Positions 1 to 9,022 of a stretch of DNA of 27,485 nucleotides are shown here, piece after piece (positions within the stretch are counted from its first letter, which is position 1; every line of letters starts with the position of its first letter). Source of the stretch: Rhizophagus sp. LPA8_4_AMF (taxonomy: Eukaryota > Glomeromycota > Glomeromycetes > Glomerales > Glomeraceae); NCBI GenBank assembly GCA_021464525.1, contig JADRCO010000725.1:1-27485 (forward strand), read 5' to 3'. The notes beneath the pieces were generated by a model. The model made no database searches, had not been told where the DNA came from, and worked only from the letters and a program-made list of their open reading frames with translations. The position numbers were made by a program, and so were the translations under genes.

Positions 1-337
1 TTTATTATTTTCATTTTTACTTTTATTATAAATAGTGTTGGAATTTTACTTAGATTAGGGGAGGCAGATTGTAAGATTATAAGGTCGTTAATTGTATTAT
101 CAGTAGTATTCGAATTATACGAAAAGAGTATTATTCCCAGTAGTGTAATTCAAGATAGCTTAATTCCGCCAACAAGGAATTAACTATATTTTTCGTTGTG
201 TGTAAAAGTCTACATTATTTTTAATAAACATCTAATTTCTTTAACTGAACATCCAACATTATATTATCTCACGTGATTATTCGCAAGTCTCTCCCATATT
301 GGTTAAACTCTAGTTAAACTGTTAAAGCATTAAAGTT
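1..337. other. AT-rich stretch, no gene seen
   Basis: No reading frame with protein-like composition, no intron-exon pattern and no clear repeat was seen. It lies downstream of the BED-finger remnant on the minus strand and may include its lost continuation. Confidence 0.5.
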
Positions 338-769
338 TCAGTCCTTTAATCGCTGACAGGCTAACAATACAAATGCCTTGATAAGAGCAGTATCAATATC
401 CTCTTTTCGTTCCTTACTTAAATCTGAATTTTCATAAAAATTTTCCAAAGTAGCTTGATCTGATTCACTATTTTGACGTTTGGTGTTAACACCAGAAGAA
501 ATTTTGCATATCTCACATGCTTCCATCATATATATAACAGCCTCACGAATTGAATGGTCTACCTTTAAGCAATTATTCATTATATGTTTTTCCATTGCTG
601 GTATTTTATCAGGACGAAAAGTCTGCTTACAAGCTAAACATGTTGCAACATAGTGTCCTTTGTCTATTTCATCTCCTTGCTCAAAAAATCTCTAAATAGG
701 CTTTTTTGGATGTCTACCACTATTTGCAGACTTTATTTTTTTTGAATTTGATGGTAAACTATCCAACAT
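338..769 (-). pseudogene. BED-type zinc finger fragment of a hAT-like transposase
   Basis: Reading on the minus strand from the ATG at 769, one frame runs 144 codons to the stop at 338, broken only by a TAG at 692-694. A basic, lysine-rich start is followed by a C-x2-C pair (A-T-C-L-A-C-K) and later M-E-K-H-I-x3-C, the spacing of a BED-type DNA-binding finger. In hAT transposases this finger sits at the N-terminus and binds the element's ends. The TAG falls where BED fingers normally carry a tryptophan (P-I-*-R-F-F), so it probably arose from TGG. Similarity ends at K-A-F-V close to the terminal stop, where a full transposase would continue for hundreds of residues, so this is a truncated, inactive N-terminal piece. 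Confidence 0.7.
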
Positions 770-849
770 TTTATTATTTAAAAAGACTTCTTGATTAAGT
801 CTTAAAAATAAGATGATTATCAAACATCAATCTATCAAATAATATTTAA

Positions 850-1085
850 ATTACCACATGATCAGCAGCCAATCAGTAAGTTTCGGGAATCGGGATTGGT
901 TTTGGAAATCAGAATTAATTTCAGAATTTTAGGATTAGTTTTGAGATAACTGAAATTAGTTTCGGGTTTCAGAATTTGTTTCAAATTTCAGAATTTGTTT
1001 AGGATTTCGGATGAGGTTTTGATTTGTATATTCCAAAATCTGAAACTTTTGGAAATTCTCTCAGAGGTTTCGGACCTCATGTTTA
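850..1085. repeat. Degenerate short tandem repeat, TTTCAGAATT-like units
   Basis: Roughly 20-bp imperfect units built around TTTCAGAATTNGTTT and ATTTCGGG recur about ten times. Units vary in length and sequence, so this is an old, drifting minisatellite-like tract or the internal part of a lost transposon. No terminal inverted repeats were recognised at its edges. Confidence 0.45.
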
Positions 1086-1306
1086 GTGCCATTCTATAAG
1101 TAAATTTGATAAAAGTAGCACGATAGATTCTTAGAATGCCATAAAGATAAAGAATTTATATTACCATATTTATACCTACAATACCATGGTAAAAGTTGAA
1201 TTGGCTAGTAAATAAACTAACATACTGTATCATATAATAATCGTAAAGACTCCTCTCACTTCCAACCAATAAGAGCACATTTAATAAGCGATTAGCATTT
1301 TTTTGG

Positions 1307-2516
1307 CATTTCTGAAATGTGTGACAGATTATGCCAAAATATCAAATTTTCTGCCTGACTGTACAAACAAAGACAAGAATTTGGTTGGTTAATCATCATC
1401 AGCCATATTAATTTTGTTTATCGGTTAACGCAATAAAAAACTTTTTTTTTCTCTTTTTTTCTTCCCCTCTCTCCCTTTTCTCCCTTTTCATGTTTTTAAA
1501 AATATATTTAATATTTAAAAGTTTTTGTTATTTAATAAAGTTAAACATTTTTCACCAGTAGGTGTGAAATATTATTATTAATATTTCATAAATAATTTCA
1601 TAACAAACACATTTTATAGAAATTTCAGGACATAATTTCAACATTTGGCCATATTAGACAGGTGAAAAATGCTTAAAGAAAATTGTTTATAAGGTATGGG
1701 GATGCTTGAAATTAATTTGTATTAATTTTTATGAAGTCATATAATTTTTTTTATAATACTAAGACGCGTTTTGTTTCTGCTTCAAGTTATAATTTAAATT
1801 TTAAATACTTTGGTCAAGAGAAACAAGTGAAATAAGCTTAAGTAATGTTGTTCTGTGGATATTGAAGTTCATGTATATTGATTTTTATGGAACTAGCTTA
1901 AATATTTGTGAAGTTATAATTTTTTTTTGTAATAATACTAAGATACGTTTTTTAATAAAAATTTCATAAATTTCATGTAAACATAATGTTTAATAAGATG
2001 CAAATGAACTTTTATTTAAAATTTTGTTATTCTTTTATATGATAATAAAAGTATGCAAAATACATATTTTTATTCTTTTTAAACATTTTTAAAAAAGCAC
2101 AAAATTTTTTTCTAGATAAATATTACATGAGAAAAATGCGAAGTCAAATTTATGACAGTCAAACAAATTGACATTTACAGTTGTACTCTAAAACAATATA
2201 TTCGTAGGGATGGTAAATAACGTGTTATATATATCTTAGGGTATATACCATAGTATATACCGGTATATACTGGGTATATAACAGGTATATACCAGATATA
2301 TAATATTGTATATATATAAATTTGGCTAGTGTTAAATTTTAAATTTTGGCCAACATTATGGTATATAAAAATTTTTATAGGTTTATACCATGGTATATAT
2401 TATTTCCTTGGTATATACCATGGTATATACCGGTATATAACGAGGTATATACCAGAGTGGTATATACCCGCCCATCCCTATATATTCGGCATAACCTGTC
2501 ACACATTTCAGAAATG
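1307..2516. mobile_element. Non-autonomous DNA transposon, 29-bp TIRs and 11-bp TSD (Mutator-like by TSD length)
   Basis: The left end (1307-1335, beginning CATTTCTGAAATGTG) and the right end (2488-2516, ending CACATTTCAGAAATG) are inverted copies over 29 bp with one mismatch. They are flanked by a perfect 11-bp direct repeat, CATTTTTTTGG, at 1296-1306 and 2517-2527. A target duplication of 9-11 bp is typical of Mutator-like elements, though the family assignment is inferred from that alone. No transposase is visible inside, which is AT-rich and includes a pyrimidine tract near 1440-1500. Subtracting the nested element at 2205-2480 and its duplicated target leaves about 926 bp. Confidence 0.8.
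2205..2480. mobile_element. 276-bp hAT-type miniature element (nested)
   Basis: It starts TAGGGATGG and ends CCATCCCTA, with a perfect 8-bp target duplication TATATTCG at 2197-2204 and 2481-2488. The 8-bp duplication and a TIR matching the YARNG pattern are hAT hallmarks. The interior is almost entirely repeats of the palindrome GGTATATACC and variants, more than ten copies. No coding capacity. It sits just inside the right TIR of the 1307-2516 element, so it inserted later. Confidence 0.88.
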
Positions 2517-2638
2517 CATTTTTTTGGGCAGATGATGCAATAAGGCCGATTATAATAAAAAAAGGGATGTGAAAAAATAATACAGACGTACATGCTGATA
2601 CATGCCGTGTTATATGATAATCGTGAAGACTCTTCTCA

Positions 2639-3064
2639 CTCTACTGGCTAAATAATTTAATGACTTCTGGATTCAATGTAACAGAAATTATTTTTTCTGA
2701 AGCATTGAGGGTTCGCAATTCTCTCCGAAGCCTAGAAAGAACCAAAGATAATTCGTGAAAATATCTTGCATCTAGTTTTGTTCTGAGGAAGTGGGTCTCG
2801 AGAAGAATTGTGCGTCAATATACAGATGATCCGAAAAAACATGCGAGATCGGAATTTTGTGGTCTTCGCAATTAGATTAGATTGGGATATGCCGTTAAGA
2901 TTGGAAGAGTTCGATCCCGTCTTTTTGCATATATGTCCGAAAAACATCCTGAATTTATCTCGAAAAAATTTTTTCAACGTATGCAAAAGCCACGTATATT
3001 CATTCACATACGGTATTCACATACATTTTATAAGAAAAAAGCCGCGAAATTTTATTATTTATAA
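2639..3064 (+). pseudogene. Decayed coding fragment, family not recognised
   Basis: One frame stays open from 2639 to the stop at 3062-3064 except for TGA (2756-2758) and TAG (2873-2875). The translation looks like real protein, with charged, low-repeat stretches such as R-K-W-V-S-R-R-I-V-R-Q-Y-T-D-D-P and M-S-E-K-H-P-E-F-I. Both stops could come from CGA or CAG by one C-to-T change. I do not recognise the family; a transposon protein or a broken host gene are both possible. It begins about 110 bp beyond the 1307-2516 element. Confidence 0.4.
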
Positions 3065-3238
3065 ATTATTGAAAAAAGCTCAATGCTAAATAACACGATT
3101 TGAATATTAATTTGATCTATTATTAAAATTATCCTGACTAAAAATTGTAAATGCAATATTTCAAAGACTTGCAAGAAAAAATGCTTCACATAACTTCTTG
3201 ACATCTACTGAAACAATTCGTAATAAGGAAAATAATTT

Positions 3239-5541
3239 TTACACCTTCTTAGGCTGTAAACCGATTATGGGAATCTTAACGGGTTCCGGAGAGGAAGTGG
3301 GCATTCTGCCATAATCCGAACGTGACGTGGAATCAAGTATGTTGTTGTGTGCTATTTCTACAATATTGGAAATACGATCCTTCAAACCGTAAAAGAGTAT
3401 ATTAGAGTTGTTTGATACACTGAAAGTAATAACTGATAAGCTAATATATTTTTAAAAACTTACTTTGATGTTGTAAAAAGCCTCTAGGACTGGTATTAGG
3501 CTTACGAGCTGGGTTTGGTTGGTTGGAGCAGTTAGATTTGAGATTAGGGTCATTTTATAGATCCCATCGTAATTTAGATCCATATCGTAGATGTAAATGC
3601 GCTCGCCTATGAAAGTGATTAAGTATTAATCAGTAAAACAATATAAAACAAATCTAAGCACTTACCACAAATCCATATTCCAAAAGTAGCTAGACCAGTT
3701 CTATTGCCGTACTTTTTGATCAGTTCGTCCAATGAGCCAGCTTGGAAATTTGCGAGTTTCACAAGATCTTTGTTGAGCAACAATGTTGAATTTTTATTTT
3801 TTGGTGGTTTTACTTCTCCGAAAAGAATTTCATCAACTACATTCATTACTAGTTTAAAATCGGGTTTTTTACCTTTTAAATTTCCATTTTCTTTGTTGCT
3901 GTTACGCCGTCTCTTTGATGCAAGTGACTCGCTATTCGCCCTTTTAAATTCGACATCATTTAATTGTATTATTCAACTAGTCACATAGAAATCACAAACA
4001 CAAAACTCTTACCAAACTAACTCAAATTTTGAATCCCGGAAAACTTCGTTGAGTAAGTCATGTAAAATTTCATGCACGAAGGTATCTTCGTTTTTAATTG
4101 TCGCGTCTTTCGAACTTAGCAATAAGCTATAAAAGGAAGATTTTCCATTCAAAGTCGCATCAATTATGATTGCATTACAATGAGTATAACACTTATAAGT
4201 TTCGTATAATTATTTGAATTTGGAAAAATTTATTCTTCTCTTCACGATTATTTAATTCAACAGCTTTAGAGAAATTAATGCCCCATGTGTCTTGGACAAT
4301 ATCAAGTGGCGTGAAGGAGTTTAGCATCTAAAGAAAAATACTTGTTCACTCATACTATTTAATACCCAATCTGAACATAGAGTAAATATTACCGAGGAAT
4401 AATCGTGAACCATCTCGTATACTACCGAAGGCAGTCTCGGAAGTAATTTTCTTTGGCAGATTCGGTTCCAAATCGCTTGAGTGCAAGTGATATATGGCGG
4501 TTTAATCCGTTCAATTAACATAATGTTCGATAAACATCTATTTTGCCGTAAAAATCAATGGATATAATGCATAAAAATTATGATTTGGATAACAATGTAT
4601 TACTTACAAGATTTTCTGTAAGTCGTTTTGGAAGCATAAAATTGAATCTTTTTTGACTTGTGTAATTGTTAATCTTTGAAAATTTCTGAATTCTAGGGAG
4701 AGATTATATCCTTCAAAGACCCACTGAAAAGTACAATCACGTGTAAGTATGGTTTAGTTATGTCTTGTGAATGCAATGAGGTACTCACATCATTTCTAGA
4801 AATATTTCTGAAATCGATATTATCAACAATATTCTCCCATGAATACCCAATTCGATATCGTTCTAAACAGATTATTGTTAGTCAGTACATCGATGTGTTT
4901 GATTTTGATTGCATCCGAAAAATGACGATACCTTTCTTTAATGATTCAGCATTGAAATGTTCAGGGCCTTCTTCATGATTAAAGTTAGAAGACGGATCGG
5001 ATGATACCGAACACGAACTATGATCCTCTTGATTTATTATCATCCTCATGCGACTTCGTGAGACGAGGTTTTTTCGAAAGTGCTTGATCATTAGCCCCCT
5101 CTGGAAGAAGGTCATCGACGCGATTTCGAATCGCTTTTCCTGTTCTTTTAGTTATTGTTTTGTCGATAGAGACCTGGCAAAATGTGGAAGAACCTTAGGC
5201 ACGGACACAAAAAGCCTAGATAAAATACACAAGTCACATAGCAAACATGTTTGACAAACCTTTTCCTTCTCAACATAAGTAAGCTGTGATTGTCGAAAAC
5301 AATCATTGATAGACTTCTTGTAATGGTCATTTTCATAGTTTTGTTTAAGTTCGACAAGCTTTGGAACGTCCTTACAAAGTGCAAGACTCGCGTTGAGCGC
5401 AGAACACCAATTCGAGAGACCTGCTGTCTTTGAAGTGTATTTGAACTTTCGAAAAAACGCCACTGGTGTGGGTCTGTTATTGATAAAAAAGTCAAGTTCT
5501 TGCTTGTTTGAGGTTGTAATCGAGTCAGATGAGTTAGACAT
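3239..5541 (-). CDS. Nine-exon gene of uncharacterised family with a PD-(D/E)XK-like core; two frame breaks
   Basis: Exons on the minus strand are 5541-5260, 5173-4932, 4862-4789, 4723-4608, 4537-4393, 4327-4013, 3940-3666, 3606-3464 and 3379-3239. All introns are GT-AG, mostly 57-86 nt, and phases agree. Exon 2 (near 5025) and exon 6 (near 4205) each hold one base too many; allowing for these the product is 576 residues. The start M-S-N-S-S-D-S at 5541 was chosen as the simplest soluble start; an in-frame ATG at 5667 would add 42 residues. Exons 6-7 contain V-H-E-I-L-H-D-L-L, then G-K-K-P-D (D about 418) and F-G-E-V-K (E about 433, K about 435), followed by a beta-rich tail (T-F-G-I-W-I-C-G, Y-I-Y-D-M-D-L). 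This order, helix with Glu, then PD, then ExK, is the signature of PD-(D/E)XK nucleases. Function is inferred. The frame breaks may be sequencing errors or early decay. Confidence 0.65.
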
Positions 5542-5750
5542 AAAGGCGTATAATGAAGACAAAGTTGCGGATTTAGATTGCCAGTAACGCGCTTGCTGTT
5601 TGATAAAATTACTAGGAAACGGAAACCGTTGTGAGTCCAGAGCGAAAAAGTTTTTTTTCGCAATCATTCTAATGTACCACAAAATTTATTTGTTTATTGA
5701 TGTAGTACAGGATTTTTATGACGTGACGCGTGCGGACAACCGGAAATCGC

Positions 5751-5766
5751 CACGTGACCTTATATA
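5751..5766 (-). promoter_or_regulatory. TATA-like box with adjacent CACGTG
   Basis: On the minus strand TATATAAG (5766-5759) is followed at once by a perfect CACGTG E-box (5756-5751). It lies about 90 bp upstream of the ATG at 5667 and about 215 bp upstream of the one at 5541, so it fits the longer start better. TGACGT half-sites occur nearby at 5719 and 5839. This is motif evidence only. Confidence 0.35.
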
Positions 5767-5989
5767 TTCATCACCCATCATAGAATTTATATAGTCCATC
5801 GCTTCGCTCATATTTTTTGTGTTGTACGCCTATCAAACGCGTGACGTAATTTTTGGGACGCATGTTATTTCCATATGGATAATATCTGATTGGTTAAAAT
5901 ATCTAAGCACGAAATATATTGTGATGTGTATTTAAGTAACTTCTTAAATGGACATTTTTCGTGGTATTATCCTGCGAGATGTGGTCTGG

Positions 5990-6190
5990 CATAAATTTGG
6001 CAAAAACTACGGTTACTCTTTATCAGAAGGCCAGTTTGTAACCAGATTCTCTCACAGAAGACAGTATAACTACTGAGTGTTCAGAGGAACTACGGTTATC
6101 CCATACTCTGAGCTGTTGCTCATTTTGTGGCTCATGCTTGGTTGTCAAGAGTTATACTGTGAGCGCATATATAGAAATACAAGTCCTTTT
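5990..6190 (+). ncRNA. Candidate structured RNA, copy 1
   Basis: An 11-bp perfect stem (6061-6071 with 6150-6160) is followed by a 7-nt bulge TGTCAAG on the 3' side, then a 9-bp stem rich in G-U pairs (6072-6080 with 6134-6142). Inside, a 6-bp hairpin (6081-6086 with 6106-6111) presents the loop GAACTACGGTTATCCCATA. A second copy of AACTACGGTTA lies upstream at 6005-6015 within a possible CTGGC/GCCAG stem. AGAAGA directly precedes the main stem, and a T4 run at 6187-6190 could end an RNA polymerase III transcript. The region has no coding frame and is richer in G+C than its surroundings. The class is unknown. An H/ACA-like layout (hairpin, AGAAGA, hairpin) is possible but no convincing terminal ACA is shared by both copies. 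Confidence 0.6.
6187..6190 (+). terminator. T4 run after structured RNA copy 1
   Basis: TTTT follows the end of the main stem by about 27 nt, and copy 2 has the same arrangement (TTTT at 6492-6495, about 20 nt after its stem). Short T runs end RNA polymerase III transcription, but in such AT-rich DNA this is weak alone. Confidence 0.3.
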
Positions 6191-6289
6191 GATATCTTGT
6201 AGGTACTTAGCAGATCATAACTATACTGATCACTTATACTAATCGTATTTTGATTTTTTCTTATCGAATATTTCAGAAGAAGGATGGCT

Positions 6290-6496
6290 TGACCCTATAA
6301 CGTAAGCTACTGGAGAGCTGGTCAAAAACTACGGTTATTCCCATGGGGGGCACCTCTCGTAACTTGCGTATATAGAAGACAATGCACTTACTTATCATTC
6401 TGAAGAACTACGGTTATCCATACTTCTTTCAAGATTTGTGGTTCATGATAAGTTGTCAAGAGTGTGCATTGTGCGCTCACCAACTTGGCCATTTTA
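6290..6496 (+). ncRNA. Candidate structured RNA, copy 2 (paralogue of 5990-6190)
   Basis: It shares with copy 1 the order AAAAACTACGGTTA, AGAAGAC, hairpin loop AACTACGGTTATCCATA, TTTGTGG, TTGTCAAGAG and a terminal T4 (6492-6495). Stem sequences differ yet still pair: 6379-6387 with 6464-6472 (ACAATGCAC/GTGCATTGT), 6390-6398 with 6445-6453 (ACTTATCAT/ATGATAAGT) and 6402-6405 with 6423-6426 (GAAG/CTTC). An extra upstream hairpin TTGACC/GGTCAA (about 6289-6294 with 6320-6325) precedes the first motif copy. Kept loops with changed but paired stems suggest selection on RNA structure. Confidence 0.6.
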
Positions 6497-6499
6497 TAT

Positions 6500-7800
6500 C
6501 AAGAACGCATTTGTTATAGATTAGAATAGAGATGAGTATATTATTTTATTGATGCACACATGGTCGAAGATAAAGTCCAATGTGGATGAAAGAATTTCTC
6601 AGGCCTTAACCAAAGAAGAATAGCAAAATGTCCATTAATTTTTCAGATACATAGTGAATCAGAAAATGCTAGAAAAGATGATGCTATCAAAGAGAGAGGG
6701 AGGGAGTACGCAGATCCTAGGCCATTTAATGCAAGTCCTAGCATCACATTATCTCTTTGCTCTCTTATTTTTCTGAAATATATCTATAGCTAATAAAAAT
6801 TATTTCTCTGTCTATACTCCTGCTAACTACGAGATTCTCACCCCCATACTCATTTTTTACATTAGATATTCGAAATGAATAATCCTACCCATATATACAG
6901 AATTTCCTCCCACCCAAATAAATTATAAAAAAAAGTATCTATTTTAGCCAAGTTACGCAAGAGAACTTCCTGGAGATTAATTAATTTCAAAACTACTGGG
7001 TAAATTCTGAGATTAGCAATGAGATAAAGAAAATAAGTAATGAAATATTTCTTATTCACACTTAGGGCCGTGACATAATTACCTAATATCATTTTATTAT
7101 AGGCGCCTCCCCCAGGTAAGATTTCTGGTCACGTGCATGACAATCATTTTCCTTTTATAGAACTATTGTAATAAAAGGGATGTGCGTTAAAAAAAAAAAT
7201 GAAAAAATTTTTTTTTCAAGTTGTTCTGTTTAAAATTTAAAATGTAATTTTCATCAATTTTCCCAATATCAAATACATTAAAGTAAAAATGATAGATAAA
7301 TTTAAAAATTTCATTGCATATCAGTCACTGGACATTTCCAGCATCACTAATTAAAAATTTTGTAAATTAGACTATCTTCATTTGGTTCGAACAGGACAAC
7401 GACTTTAATAAAATATAACTTTTTTTGAAATATATTAAAAGTAATACTGTACGTATGACCTTTCAAATGGCACTAATTTCATTAAAATACCTCACTCCCT
7501 TAAATATTTCAATATATAAGGCTTTTCTATGACTTTTTGACCTTTAAACTGAGATCCTTCTGCCAATATAAGTTCTTTCGCAAAGTTTTTTACATGAAAT
7601 GTCAACCGTCAATATAGGTGTATTATTGTAAAATTTGGTCAGAAGTTTATATGTATATTGTTGAAAGATGGCTGATAATATAAAAATCCTTTATTAATAA
7701 CGGTAAATATATTACAATGCTTCTTTATAAAATATATTAATACAAACTATTGATACTAATAATTTATTCTTAGATTTAATTATTTCGTTCATGTTTCTCT
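6500..7800. other. AT-rich intergenic stretch, no supported gene
   Basis: The longest frame is 76 codons (7092-6862, minus), hydrophobic and without recognisable motifs, splice context or homologous neighbours. No terminal inverted repeats or strong tandem repeats were seen. A purine-rich AAAGAGAGAG near 6690 and CTCTTTGCTCTC near 6755 could form a weak stem. Confidence 0.45.
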
Positions 7801-7804
7801 CTTG

Positions 7805-8334
7805 TCAACCTATCATTACGGTTCGTGTTTGTACCCATTTTATTACGCGTTGTCTATCCCACATATTTTCAGTTTGATTATTTGCTATATTCCAATTATT
7901 CAATTGTTGAATAGAATTATTAATATTTTCTTCGCTTGTATTATTCACTAGTGGTTCTAAAAATAATAATTCTTGTGGGGTTGTTCTTTTGGTACGTTTG
8001 GTTGGGCGGGGATTTTGAATTGGGTCTGGAGGAGAATGAATAGCTTGTATATTAGGAAGATTCTGAATTTCTGCATTAGGGTTAGATTGCGAGAGAACAC
8101 TAGAATTTAGATTATATTTTGTAAATTGTTGTTCAAATTATTAATATTTTGATCAAAAGAATTATTGGGATTAGAAGGCATACTAAAAGAATGTTGTGAT
8201 TCATTAAAAACAGAAGTATTTGAATTTGAAGATTAAGTCGTAAATATATTAGATGGCAATTCATACTGTTCTCTATCTTTATTCTGAACTTTACCTATAC
8301 CACAACCCCTAGTATTATTATTAGATTTTTTCAT
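7805..8334 (-). pseudogene. Asn-rich protein remnant, unknown function
   Basis: From an ATG at 8334 (M-K-K-S-N-N-N-T-R-G-C-G) the minus strand encodes an Asn/Ser/Gln-rich protein. It is broken by a TAA within T-T-*-S-S-N-S-N, consistent with CAA to TAA, and by a frame change near 8120. The second part continues with S-S-V-L-S-Q-S-N-P-N-A, then P-P-D-P-I-Q-N-P-R-P-T-K-R-T-K-R and W-D-R-Q-R-V-I-K-W-V-Q-T before the stop at 7805-7807. The composition suggests a disordered N-terminal region leading into a basic segment. I do not recognise the family; a transposon-borne accessory protein is plausible given the neighbours. Confidence 0.4.
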
Positions 8335-8580
8335 ATTTTGCTATTTTATGATGTCCAATATTTTTTGCTCTTCTGCCCTTTGCAACTCATTTTTCACGTT
8401 TTAAAAGGGCCCCTGAATATGATTATATCACACTATTTCTTTTATGTCACCTTCGTCTGTACACTTATAATACAATTTCCTAAAAAACATAAGTGTAACC
8501 GTACACTTTTGCCATTTTAATACTAGTAAACTTAGTAGATATCACATCAATTATCATGACGAATATCTCTTATAGTGTAA

Positions 8581-9022
8581 TCAGAGGTCCTGTTTTAAAA
8601 TGTCTTGTTTTAATATAACATTAAGATGCTCTTCTCCTATTGAATAACAATTAAATAATCTGGTCCATCCTTCAGATGTATATTCTGTGGTCATATTAGA
8701 TAATCCTAAAATATCTTTAAAAAGAGAATTATCCATTGGATTATCAAATGCTATAATAAGTTGATTTATTACATCCCAAGTAATTTCTTTACAAGATTTT
8801 TACTGCCTGATCACCTTGACGTGCAACATTATCATCTAAAAATTCAAATAAAAACATATTAATTTTGATCCCTTTCACTTTGAACAGCTTTAATCTGATT
8901 TTTAAGTTGGTCGATATTAATAGGATTTCTGGATATATTTTGTTTAATATATTTAACCCACAGGGTTTTTAAAGTTTCATCAAATGCAAAGAAATGTTTT
9001 TCTCAACTAATATTAATTGAAC
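8581..9022 (-). pseudogene. Frameshifted remnant of an unknown protein
   Basis: Protein-like stretches alternate between frames on the minus strand: F-F-A-F-D-E-T-L-K-T-L-W-V-K-Y-I-K-Q-N, then F-L-F-E-F-L-D-D-N-V-A-R-Q-G-D-Q-A-V-K, then I-T-W-D-V-I-N-Q-L-I-I-A-F-D-N, and Y-T-S-E-G-W-T-R-L-F-N-C-Y-S-I-G-E-E. The stop is at 8581-8583. At least two frame changes (near 8865 and 8800) make it non-functional. It is cut on its upstream side by the palindromic element beginning at 9023. It may belong with the 7805-8334 remnant, but a gap of about 250 bp separates them and no shared domain was recognised. Confidence 0.4.

Noticed and set aside
2329..2593. Three overlapping frames rich in Tyr and Ile
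   Set aside because: They are translations of the GGTATATACC repeats of the 2205-2480 element, not genes.
3619..3846. A stand-alone 75-codon gene
   Set aside because: It is part of exon 7 of the spliced 3239-5541 gene read through into the following intron.
5148..5663. A 171-codon minus-strand frame overlapping exon 1 of the 3239-5541 gene
   Set aside because: It runs in a different frame from the exon series, and its extension does not join with later exons by splice phase, whereas the other frame does. Treated as a shadow.
5990..6496. Hammerhead, twister or TPP-riboswitch identity for the structured RNAs
   Set aside because: None of the conserved cores of these classes (for example CTGATGA with GAAA) is present.
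6862..7092. 76-codon hydrophobic minus-strand frame
   Set aside because: AT-rich sequence gives such hydrophobic frames by chance. No motif, splice context or neighbouring evidence supports it.
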